Shown here piece after piece: positions 27,994-34,425 of a stretch of 64,000 bases of DNA. Source of the DNA: Clostridiales bacterium (GTDB lineage Bacteria > Bacillota > Clostridia > TANB77 > CAG-508); NCBI GenBank assembly GCA_015056485.1, contig SVGD01000003.1, forward strand, positions 62,001 to 126,000, in the 5' to 3' direction. The stretch's first letter is position 1. Every line of letters starts with the position of its first letter. Below the pieces are notes generated by a model. That model saw only the letters and a list, made by a program, of their open reading frames with translations. It did no database searches and was not told the DNA's origin. The translations under genes and the position numbers were made by a program.

Positions 27994-28677
27994 TTATATC
28001 TTTAAAACAAAATTCGCAACTCTTTCTGCAGCTAATTTTGCAAATTCATTATAATCTATTTGATTATTTCCATTTAATTTATCTGATATTGACCTAATTA
28101 CTAGAAAAGGAATTCTATTCAATGTACAAACTTGTGCAATTGCTGCCCCTTCCATTTCAACACAATCAGCCTTAAATTCATTTCTTATATATTCTTTAAT
28201 CTCATTTTTTGTACAAAAAACATCACCTGTTGCAATAATTCCAAAAATACTTTTTATATTAATTTTGCTATTTTCTATAACTTCAGAACATGCCTTGATT
28301 AATTTTTCGTTACTTTCAAAATATTTTCCAACTCCTGTTATATAGCCTCTCTCATCACCAAATGCAGTTGTATCAAAATCATGCTGTACTAACTTTTCTC
28401 CTATAACTATATCTCCAATTTCCAATAGTTCATTTACAGCTCCTGCTGCTCCTATATTTATTACATATTCAAAATCAAAACTATCAATTAGTAGTTGTGT
28501 TACTCTAGCTGCATTTACTTTACCTATTCCTGCTTTTGTTAAAATATATTTTTTTTCATTAGATTTTCCTATCCAACATTTCAAATCTTTAATTTTTATT
28601 TCTTCTAAACCTTCAAATTTAGCTTTTATTGCTTCAATCTCTTCATCTGTTGCTGTGATAATTAATACGTTTTTCAT
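27994..28677 (-). CDS. mtnN: 5'-methylthioadenosine/S-adenosylhomocysteine nucleosidase
   Basis: A 227-residue nucleosidase that hydrolyses methylthioadenosine and S-adenosylhomocysteine, recycling methyl-cycle by-products. Motifs: A-T-D-E-E-I-E-A-I near the N terminus, A-G-I-G-K-V-N-A-A, V-I-N-I-G-A-A-G, V-E-M-E-G-A-A-I-A-Q-V and the catalytic Asp in I-R-S-I-S-D-K. AAGGAGG precedes the ATG. Link to the sulfur-related gene downstream on the plus strand is only positional. Confidence 0.93.
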   Translation of the reverse strand: MKNVLIITATDEEIEAIKAKFEGLEEIKIKDLKCWIGKSNEKKYILTKAGIGKVNAARVTQLLIDSFDFEYVINIGAAGAVNELLEIGDIVIGEKLVQHDFDTTAFGDERGYITGVGKYFESNEKLIKACSEVIENSKINIKSIFGIIATGDVFCTKNEIKEYIRNEFKADCVEMEGAAIAQVCTLNRIPFLVIRSISDKLNGNNQIDYNEFAKLAAERVANFVLKI

Positions 28678-28735
28678 GTATATCCTCCTTTTTATTTAAA
28701 ATTGTAAATTGTATAAATAAATTAATTGCAAATAT

Positions 28736-28816
28736 TGTAGGGGCGGGCACTGTGTCCGTCCGTATTCATGTTATAATTATGGTTTGCGGGTCGCCGAGGG
28801 CGGCGACCCCTACAAT
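28736..28816. repeat. GTAGGGGC-family composite element, copy 9
   Basis: TTGTAGGGGCGGGCACTGTG half-element, then an AT-rich joint and CGGGTCGCCGAGGGCGGCG...CCCTACAAT. The right half matches an arm of copy 2. Confidence 0.88.
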
Positions 28817-28875
28817 ACACCATAAATTACTAAATTCATCTCAATCCTTAATTTGTTTTTTATTATATCACATAT

Positions 28876-28904
28876 TTGCATTTTTTTCTTTTTTATTGTA
28901 TAAT
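28876..28904 (+). promoter_or_regulatory. Sigma-A promoter of the cysteine-attenuator transcript
   Basis: TTGCAT (28876-28881), 17-base spacer, TATAAT (28899-28904). The start would be near 28911, leaving a leader of about 315 bases before the cysteine synthase-like gene. Confidence 0.82.
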
Positions 28905-28934
28905 TGTAAAAATTATTTAAAGAGGTATAATTAC

Positions 28935-29027
28935 ATGTCACAAATAAAAGCATCTAATTTAAGTGTTATTGCTTACACAACAATTAAAAATTGTTGTTCT
29001 TTTTGCATGTCTAATTTTATTACCTAA
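28935..29027 (+). CDS. Cysteine-rich leader peptide (30 residues)
   Basis: ATG preceded by AGAGGT; the peptide is M-S-Q-I-K-A-S-N-L-S..., ending K-N-C-C-S-F-C-M-S-N-F-I-T. Three Cys codons (28992-28997 and 29004-29006) sit exactly where a stalled ribosome would cover the 5' part of the attenuator stem. It is upstream of a cysteine synthase-like gene, so it fits a trp-operon-style leader peptide that senses charged tRNA-Cys. A longer reading of this ORF from further upstream has no ribosome site. Confidence 0.78.
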   Translation: MSQIKASNLSVIAYTTIKNCCSFCMSNFIT

Positions 29028-29107
29028 ATAATTTGTATTAAATAAATATCATAAATTCAAAGCATGTTTAGGTAATAAAAATCTAGACATGCTTTTTGTT
29101 TATTTTT
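29005..29107 (+). promoter_or_regulatory. Cysteine-responsive transcription attenuator (antiterminator/terminator)
   Basis: Terminator: GCATGTTTAG (29062-29071) pairs with CTAGACATGC (29083-29092) and is followed by TTTTTGTTTATTTTT. Alternative pairing: TTTTATTACCTAAA at the end of the leader ORF (29015-29028) pairs perfectly with TTTAGGTAATAAAA (29067-29080), which would block the terminator. Stalling at the Cys codons leaves that segment free and favours read-through; completing the leader covers it and favours termination. Confidence 0.78.
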
Positions 29108-29127
29108 AAGAAAGTTTGGTGGTTTAT

Positions 29128-29181
29128 ATGGACAAAACTTATATTAAAATTGGTTTTGCAAAATCCGAATGTTGTAACTAA
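29128..29181 (+). CDS. Second Cys-Cys mini-ORF (17 residues)
   Basis: M-D-K-T-Y-I-K-I-G-F-A-K-S-E-C-C-N, with GGTGG before the ATG. Its start region (GGTGGTTTATATG...ATTAAAATTGG) copies the start of the downstream gene, suggesting origin by duplication. Two Cys codons lie just before the stop and directly before the 5' arm of a hairpin that reaches the ribosome site of the next gene, so it may give a second, translational layer of cysteine control. Confidence 0.62.
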   Translation: MDKTYIKIGFAKSECCN

Positions 29182-29214
29182 TTATATTGAATTTGTATAA
29201 AATAATATAATTAG
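29178..29214 (+). promoter_or_regulatory. Hairpin abutting the cysteine synthase-like gene's ribosome site
   Basis: Perfect 11-base stem CTAATTATATT/AATATAATTAG with a 15-base loop. The 3' arm ends in the first bases of AGAGGTGG, the ribosome site for the gene at 29226, and the 5' arm overlaps the stop codon of the Cys-Cys mini-ORF. Confidence 0.7.
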
Positions 29215-29225
29215 AGGTGGTTTAT

Positions 29226-30185
29226 ATGAATATTAAAATTGGAAATACTCCCATGGTAGAAATAAAATATAAATATAATAATAAAACAAAAAAAGTTTAT
29301 TCAAAATTAGAATACTATAATTTAACTGGCAGCATTAAAGATAGAATTGCATACTTTATTCTTAATAAAGCTATTGAAAATGGTTCCTTAAAGCCTAATA
29401 TGACTATTGTTGAAGCTACAAGTGGCAATACTGGTATATCTTTATCAGCTTTGGGTGCTTATTATAAAAATCCTGTTCAAATTTTTATGCCTGATTGGGT
29501 AAGTAAAGAACGTGTAAACTTGATGAAAATGTATAATGCGAATGTTACATTAGTTTCAAAAAAAGACGGTGGCTTTGAAAAAGCTTTAGAATTAGCAAAA
29601 AAATTTGCTAAAGAAAATAATGCATTTTTAGCAAATCAATTTGAAAACGAAAACAATGTTATTGCACATTACGAAACAACTGCTGCAGAAATTTTAGAAC
29701 AACTGAATAATAATGTTCAAGGCTTTGTTTCTGGTATAGGAACCGGAGGCACATTAATTGGTATCTCTAAAAAATTAAAAAATTTTTCCAAAAATGTAAC
29801 TATTGCTGCATTAGAACCTGAAACTGCCCCTTTATTATCTAAAGGTGAAATTTTAGGAGATCATAAAATTGAAGGAATTGGTGATGATTTTATTCCAAGT
29901 ATAGTCGATAGGAAATTAATTGATAAAATTTTTCTAATAAATGATGATGATGCAATCAATATGTCTAGAAAAATATCTAAAGACTTAGGCTTAGGTGTTG
30001 GCATATCCTCAGGCGCAAATCTTCTTGCTTCTATCCTACTAAATGAAGAAATAACCGGTAATGTAGTTACTGTTTTTGCTGATGATAATAAAAAATATTT
30101 ATCAACTGATTTAAGTAAAGATATTTCTACTAATCCTGATTTTCTTTCTAATAAAATTGAACTATTAAATTTTAAATTTATTTAG
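29226..30185 (+). CDS. Cysteine synthase-like PLP enzyme (fold type II)
   Basis: A 319-residue enzyme of the CysK/cystathionine beta-synthase family, which makes cysteine or cystathionine by beta-replacement on O-acetylserine, serine or a related substrate. The PLP lysine lies in N-L-T-G-S-I-K-D-R; the substrate loop is E-A-T-S-G-N-T-G; the phosphate loop is G-T-G-G-T-L-I-G; the C-terminal G-I-S-S-G-A-N closes the site. The Cys-rich leader peptides upstream support a cysteine-forming role. Start 29226 is preceded by AGAGGTGG. It contains C-C-G-G-A-G-G in the normal ACC-GGA frame, showing that CGGA itself is harmless out of the CGG frame. Confidence 0.88.
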   Translation: MNIKIGNTPMVEIKYKYNNKTKKVYSKLEYYNLTGSIKDRIAYFILNKAIENGSLKPNMTIVEATSGNTGISLSALGAYYKNPVQIFMPDWVSKERVNLMKMYNANVTLVSKKDGGFEKALELAKKFAKENNAFLANQFENENNVIAHYETTAAEILEQLNNNVQGFVSGIGTGGTLIGISKKLKNFSKNVTIAALEPETAPLLSKGEILGDHKIEGIGDDFIPSIVDRKLIDKIFLINDDDAINMSRKISKDLGLGVGISSGANLLASILLNEEITGNVVTVFADDNKKYLSTDLSKDISTNPDFLSNKIELLNFKFI

Positions 30186-30274
30186 CAGTTTTAAGAAAAA
30201 ATAAATAAATTTGTAATTATATATTATTTTTATAATTTTAGTATTATTATCTTTTTCATAGCAAGTATCCATAT

Positions 30275-30303
30275 TTGCATTTCTTTACATAATATGGTAT
30301 AAT
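30275..30303 (+). promoter_or_regulatory. Promoter of the 30432 small-protein transcript
   Basis: TTGCAT (30275-30280), 17-base spacer, TATAAT (30298-30303); transcript start expected near 30310, giving a leader of about 120 bases. Confidence 0.8.
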
Positions 30304-30309
30304 ATTATT

Positions 30310-30431
30310 GTATTTGAGAGTCAAGCAACTCATTTACTGATGCTGAAAGGGACCATTTCGCAAGTCCTTAACCTTATTACCGAGGAATATTACAGCATAA
30401 CGCCATTCCCTTGATTAAAGGAGGTGTTCAC
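30310..30431 (+). ncRNA. Structured 5' leader, possible riboswitch-like element (unidentified)
   Basis: The leader folds on paper into a small hairpin (GAGT/ACTC, 30318-30331) and a three-way junction closed by ATGCTG (30340-30345) with CAGCAT (30393-30398), enclosing AAGGGAC/GTCCTT and CCT/AGG hairpins. Its composition is less AT-rich than its surroundings. I compared it by memory with common riboswitch classes and could not match it. It ends in the AAAGGAGGTG ribosome site of the next gene. Confidence 0.5.
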
Positions 30432-30620
30432 TTGACAAAAAAAGCAGTAAACATACTAGTAATAGTATGTGGTATTCTTTTACCTATATTGGGCAATACA
30501 GGTTTCTATCTGTTTGTCAAAACAGGTACAGAATACTATGGCGTTTTAGGCTCGCTTTTAAATATATCGACAGTGATATATTTATGGCTGGTCTATCGCC
30601 ATAGCGTGAAAAAATTATAA
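30432..30620 (+). CDS. Unrecognised 62-residue two-helix membrane protein
   Basis: TTG start preceded by AAAGGAGGTG. The protein has two hydrophobic helices (about 6-28 and 38-56) and a basic end (R-H-S-V-K-K-L). No family recognised. Codon choice (GGC, CTG, TCG, GTC, CGC) differs from neighbours, as does the leader, suggesting that leader, gene and terminator arrived together. Confidence 0.72.
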   Translation: MTKKAVNILVIVCGILLPILGNTGFYLFVKTGTEYYGVLGSLLNISTVIYLWLVYRHSVKKL

Positions 30621-30627
30621 TTTTTCC

Positions 30628-30666
30628 CCTAATTAAGACGTGGTAAATCTTAATTAGGCTTTTTTC
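30628..30666 (+). terminator. Terminator after the 30432 gene
   Basis: Stem CCTAATTAAGA/TCTTAATTAGG with a 9-base loop, then C and T6. Confidence 0.9.
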
Positions 30667-30796
30667 ATGTTCAAAATACATCTTATAATTTTTTATTTCA
30701 CATATCTCGCTTATAAATTTATGCAGTTAAATTATTGTAAATTACTGAAAAAAATGATATTATATTGTGTGAAATTAATTTATAAAAGGAGAAAAT

Positions 30797-31231
30797 ATGA
30801 AAAGAAAAGATGTAATAAAAACAGGTTCAAAATTTTTTTCAGATTTTAAAGCATTTATTGCAAAAGGTAATGTTATTGATTTAGCTGTCGGTGTTATTAT
30901 TGGTAATGCTTTTGGTAAGATTGTTACTTCAATAGTAAATGATGTTATTATGCCAGCTATAGGTATCATTAGCGGAGGAATTAACTTTACTAATTTAAGT
31001 TATACTGTAAAAGACTCTACTATTGCTTATGGAAATCTTATTCAAAATGTTATTGACTTCTTTATTATTGCTGCATGTATATTTGTTTTTGTAAAAGTTA
31101 TCGAAAGATTTACAAAAAAGAAACAAGCAGAAGTTGAAGAAACTGTCGTTGAAGAAGTAAAAAAAGATGAACACATTGTTCTATTGGAAGAAATAAGAGA
31201 TTTATTAAAAAAAGAATCAGAAGTAAAATAA
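30797..31231 (+). CDS. mscL: Large-conductance mechanosensitive channel
   Basis: A 144-residue MscL. The first helix has F-I-A-K-G-N-V-I-D-L-A-V-G-V-I-I-G-N-A-F, the constriction segment; the second is near L-I-Q-N-V-I-D-F-F-I-I-A-A-C-I-F-V-F, followed by a charged coiled coil (E-E-I-R-D-L-L-K). It opens under membrane tension to release osmolytes. AAAGGAG precedes the ATG. A YgjV-like gene follows 30 bases after and may share the transcript. Confidence 0.95.
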   Translation: MKRKDVIKTGSKFFSDFKAFIAKGNVIDLAVGVIIGNAFGKIVTSIVNDVIMPAIGIISGGINFTNLSYTVKDSTIAYGNLIQNVIDFFIIAACIFVFVKVIERFTKKKQAEVEETVVEEVKKDEHIVLLEEIRDLLKKESEVK

Positions 31232-31261
31232 TTTAAACAATTCAAACTAAGGAGAAAATTT

Positions 31262-31780
31262 ATGGTAATATTTATATTAGCTCAAATTTTTGGAATATTA
31301 GGTCCCGGAGCAACTATTATAGCCACTCAAATGAAAGATAAGAAAAAATATTTATTAGCATATATTGTAGCATATGTTTTACTTATAGCAAATTACTTAC
31401 TATTAAATGCCTATTCAGGTGCACTTAATACATTCATACTTTTGATTTTAACTTTAATTTTTAGTATATTTGAAAACAAAAAATTTCCTACATGGCTAAT
31501 AATATTATTTTCATTATTTCTATTAATAGGTAGTATCATAACTTATGAAAATATATATAGTATATTACCAACCATGGGTTCTTTTATGTCCTTTGCCATT
31601 TTATTGACAAAAGATATGAAAAAAATTAGAATATATACTTTCATTTTAAAATTGTTATTTGCAATATATGATTTTTTAGTTATGGCCTATACTGCTTGTG
31701 TTTTAGACTCTATAGGCTTCATATCTACAATAATAGCTGTTTATAGATATGACATAAAAACAATTTCTAAACAAAAATAA
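31262..31780 (+). CDS. YgjV-family membrane protein
   Basis: A 172-residue integral membrane protein with about six or seven short helices, starting L-A-Q-I-F-G-I-L-G. The length, Q-M-K-D-K-K-K-Y-L after the first helix and the ending D-S-I-G-F-I-S-T-I-I-A-V-Y-R fit the YgjV (Imp-YgjV) family, whose function is unknown. AAGGAG precedes the ATG. Confidence 0.75.
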   Translation: MVIFILAQIFGILGPGATIIATQMKDKKKYLLAYIVAYVLLIANYLLLNAYSGALNTFILLILTLIFSIFENKKFPTWLIILFSLFLLIGSIITYENIYSILPTMGSFMSFAILLTKDMKKIRIYTFILKLLFAIYDFLVMAYTACVLDSIGFISTIIAVYRYDIKTISKQK

Positions 31781-31788
31781 AATTTAAT

Positions 31789-31817
31789 GTGCGGGCGATT
31801 TAAAATCGCCCCTACAT
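31789..31817. repeat. GTAGGGGC-family element, short copy 10
   Basis: GTGCGGGCGATTT/AAATCGCCCCTACAT: one palindrome, 8 bases after the YgjV-like stop. May terminate that transcript. Confidence 0.85.
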
Positions 31818-31938
31818 TTTTTAATGAAATCTAACAAATTATGAAAAAAAGTTAATTTTTTTTACAAAAAATGTATTCAATCAAAAAAAATCGTGATAAA
31901 ATATAAGTAAATTTTTAATTAAGAAAGAAGGATATATT

Positions 31939-32622
31939 ATGAAGAAAATTTATGAAGGCAAAACAAAAGATGTTTATTCTTTAGAAAATGGAAACGTAAT
32001 GTTACAATTCAAAGATGATTGTACTGGTAAAGATGGTGTTTTCGATCCAGGTGAAAATTCAGTAGGTTTAACTATTGAAGGAATCGGAAAAGCAAACTTA
32101 GAAACATCTATACGTTATTTTGAACTTCTAAAAAATGCTGGTATAAAAACACATTATGTAAGTGCAAATATTGATGAAGCTACTATGGAAGTTCTTCCAG
32201 CAACTGTATTTGGACATGGACTTGAAGTTATATGTCGTCTTGTTGCAACAGGAAGCTTCATTCGTAGATATGGAGAATATATTGAAGATGGTACTGTTCT
32301 TGAAGGTGGATATGTTGAATGTACTTTCAAAAACGATGAAAAAGGTGATCCACTTGTAACTGGCGAAGGTTTAGCAGCACTTGGAGTTATGACTCCTGAA
32401 ATGTTTGAAAGCATGAAAGAACAAACTTTAAAAATCACTAAAATCGTTGCTGATGATTTAAAATCAATCGGTCTTGATTTATGGGATATTAAATTCGAAT
32501 TCGGTTACAATAATAACGAAGTAATTCTTATTGATGAAATTGCTTCTGGTAACATGAGAGTTTATAAAGATGGAAAAATAGTTGACCCTGTTGAACTTAC
32601 AAAACTTATCTTAAATAGATAA
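31939..32622 (+). CDS. purC: SAICAR synthetase
   Basis: A 227-residue phosphoribosylaminoimidazole-succinocarboxamide synthase, the purine step joining aspartate to CAIR with ATP. Motifs: [31 protein letters not shown], and [18 protein letters not shown] precedes the ATG. It is alone here; no other pur genes are nearby. Confidence 0.95.
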   Translation: MKKIYEGKTKDVYSLENGNVMLQFKDDCTGKDGVFDPGENSVGLTIEGIGKANLETSIRYFELLKNAGIKTHYVSANIDEATMEVLPATVFGHGLEVICRLVATGSFIRRYGEYIEDGTVLEGGYVECTFKNDEKGDPLVTGEGLAALGVMTPEMFESMKEQTLKITKIVADDLKSIGLDLWDIKFEFGYNNNEVILIDEIASGNMRVYKDGKIVDPVELTKLILNR

Positions 32623-32640
32623 TTTCAATGTAATAATACA

Positions 32641-32690
32641 ACCTCCACACGAATACAATTAAACAAATGTATTCGTAAGTGGAGGTTTTT
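32641..32690 (+). promoter_or_regulatory. Hairpin that masks the spoIIID ribosome site and can terminate purC
   Basis: ACCTCCAC-ACGAATACA (32641-32657) pairs with TGTATTCGT-(A)-GTGGAGGT (32669-32686), followed by TTTTTC. The 3' arm holds the only GGAGG before spoIIID (ATG at 32696). Transcripts from upstream should terminate or be poorly translated; a transcript starting in the loop would not. ATACAAT at 32653-32659 resembles a sigma-E -10 element. Confidence 0.72.
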
Positions 32691-32695
32691 CTTAT

Positions 32696-32965
32696 ATGAG
32701 AAATATATCAATAGAAGAACGTGCAATAAGTTTGGCACAATATATCATAGATTCAAAAGATACAGTTCGAGGCGCAGCTAAAAAATTTGGAATTTCTAAA
32801 TCTACAGTACATAAGGATGTTAGTGAAAGACTTTTACATATAAACCGTGCTTTAGCATTAGAAGTAAGAAAAATACTGGATGAAAATAAAGCTGAAAGAC
32901 ATATTCGTGGTGGAATGGCAACAAAGCTTAAATATACAAAAGATAAGGAACCTAAAGTATCCTAA
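32696..32965 (+). CDS. spoIIID: Sporulation transcriptional regulator SpoIIID
   Basis: An 89-residue DNA-binding protein that adjusts the sigma-E regulon in the mother cell. The helix-turn-helix is T-V-R-G-A-A-K-K-F-G-I-S-K-S-T-V-H-K-D-V, followed by L-A-L-E-V-R-K-I-L-D-E-N-K and the H-I-R-G-G-M-A-T-K-L-K-Y family ending. Expression is probably limited by the preceding hairpin. Confidence 0.95.
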   Translation: MRNISIEERAISLAQYIIDSKDTVRGAAKKFGISKSTVHKDVSERLLHINRALALEVRKILDENKAERHIRGGMATKLKYTKDKEPKVS

Positions 32966-32979
32966 ATTTCTACAATATA

Positions 32980-33018
32980 AAAGGAAGATTGAAATTCTTT
33001 TAACTTCAATCTTCCTTT
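32980..33018. terminator. Bidirectional terminator after spoIIID
   Basis: Perfect 14-base stem AAAGGAAGATTGAA/TTCAATCTTCCTTT with an 11-base loop. It serves spoIIID and, on the other strand, the orphan transcript starting near 33128. Confidence 0.88.
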
Positions 33019-33162
33019 ATTTCTTCTCTTCCATATAACCTCCTTTTCCTTTTTTTCTAATACTAATCGTATTAATTATTATACGAAGAGACCGACTAGA
33101 TTGTTACATCTAACATATCCTAATCTTATATTTATTATACCAAACTTTACATAATATGTCAA
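33017..33162 (-). ncRNA. Orphan small transcript with five-codon ORF MEEKK
   Basis: On the minus strand, an exact TTGACA (33162-33157), 17 bases, TATAAT (33139-33134) promoter. About 95 bases later comes AAAAGGAGG and ATG-GAA-GAG-AAG-AAA-TAA (33034-33017), the stop lying in the terminator hairpin. No larger ORF. It may be a small RNA, a mini-peptide gene or the remains of a lost gene. Confidence 0.55.
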
Positions 33163-33181
33163 GTTTTATATAAAGTTTTGT

Positions 33182-33793
33182 TTATATTGTCCTGTCATTA
33201 TCTATTTCTCTATTCAATACATCTTCAATCTTAGCTTCTAAATCGTCTTTTGTTCCATTATTATTTATAACATTTTTAAATCCTTTGCAAAGTTGAATTT
33301 TAGGTTTATCATATTCTTCTCTTGCCTCAAATTCTTCTTCAGAAATATTATCTCTTTTTATAACATCTTTTTGTCTTAAACTAAATTCTCTATTCATCAA
33401 TATTTTAATATCTAACATATTAAGCGAAATATATACAGGTAATTGTGTTCCTTCTATTATAAAATATTTTGCCTTAGACATTCTTTGTTTTAAAATTCTT
33501 TTCATAATAATTGACTTTAATGCCGACATTTTTACCTTTTCATATAGATTTTCAACGGCTTTACTAGACATTCTTTTACCTTTAAATTTAGGGTCTATAA
33601 CAACAATTTCATCCCCATTACTATCATTTGTAGGAACTGTAAATTTTTTTACAAAACTCTTTCTTTTCCATACCTCTACTTCTTTTTGTAAATTATCTAA
33701 ATGATAAACTTGACAATTTAGTTTCCTTGCAATGATTTCAGAAGTCAAAGTTTTCCCTGAACCTGATTCACCACATATTCCAATTAGTATCAT
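33182..33793 (-). CDS. P-loop nucleoside/dephospho-CoA kinase-like protein
   Basis: A 203-residue P-loop protein with Walker A G-E-S-G-S-G-K-T at the N terminus, D-N-L in the next strand, and a lid-like region R-R/K-rich around 115-150 (R-E-F-S-L-R-Q-K-D-V-I-K-R-D). Closest in style to uridine kinase/CoaE-like kinases, but the specific substrate cannot be read. It lies 30 bases after dtd and may be in its operon. Confidence 0.72.
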   Translation of the reverse strand: MILIGICGESGSGKTLTSEIIARKLNCQVYHLDNLQKEVEVWKRKSFVKKFTVPTNDSNGDEIVVIDPKFKGKRMSSKAVENLYEKVKMSALKSIIMKRILKQRMSKAKYFIIEGTQLPVYISLNMLDIKILMNREFSLRQKDVIKRDNISEEEFEAREEYDKPKIQLCKGFKNVINNNGTKDDLEAKIEDVLNREIDNDRTI

Positions 33794-33823
33794 ATTAAAA
33801 TCCTTTCATTAATTTGCAAATTT

Positions 33824-34279
33824 TTATTGTTTTATAAGTTCTGCACTATCTAAAATTATCGTAACCGGTCCATCATTTAATAAATTCACTTTCATATCTG
33901 CTCCAAAAATTCCTGTTTGTACTTTTGAAATTTCTTTTTTACATTCACCTATTATATATTCATACAATTCATTTGCGTAATCCGGTTTCGCAGCATTTAT
34001 AAAAGCCGGCCTATTACCTCCTCTACAATCTGCATATAAAGTAAATTGTGATACTAATAATAATTCTCCATTAATATCCTTTAGAGCTAAATTCATTTTT
34101 CCAGCTTCATCTTCAAATACTCTTAATTTTATTAATTTTTTTATTAGAACATCCGCAGTTTCTTTAGTATCTTCATGTGTTATACCAATTAATACTAAAA
34201 AGCCATTATTTATACTTCCAACAATTTTACTTTCTACCTCTACACTTGCATTTTTAACTCTTTGGATTACAAATTTCAT
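33824..34279 (-). CDS. dtd: D-aminoacyl-tRNA deacylase
   Basis: A 151-residue DTD that removes D-amino acids from mischarged tRNA. Motifs: [29 protein letters not shown] and the N-D-G-P-V-T-I cross-subunit motif with the Gly-cisPro pair. Length is normal. AAAGGAG precedes the ATG. Confidence 0.95.
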   Translation of the reverse strand: MKFVIQRVKNASVEVESKIVGSINNGFLVLIGITHEDTKETADVLIKKLIKLRVFEDEAGKMNLALKDINGELLLVSQFTLYADCRGGNRPAFINAAKPDYANELYEYIIGECKKEISKVQTGIFGADMKVNLLNDGPVTIILDSAELIKQ

Positions 34280-34319
34280 TTTACTGTATTCTCTCCTTTT
34301 ATTTATATGATAATTTAAA

Positions 34320-34346
34320 ACGGACGGCTGATAGCCGCCCCTACAT
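34320..34346. repeat. GTAGGGGC-family element, short copy 11
   Basis: ACGGACGGCTGATAGCCG...CCCTACAT; the same sequence as the left half of copy 6. Confidence 0.88.
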
Positions 34347-34349
34347 ATT

Positions 34350-34425
34350 TTTAATTAATAATTAATAGTTAATAATTTTGGTTAGAATTTGCTACAAAGC
34401 AGCAAATTCACTATTAACTATTCAC
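34350..34425. repeat. AT-rich inverted repeat, second copy
   Basis: TTAATAGTTAATAATTTTGG arm, GAATTTGCT/AGCAAATTC centre and CACTATTAACTATTCAC arm. As with the first copy (14371), it abuts a GTAGGGGC element. It reaches the end of aspS. Confidence 0.85.
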
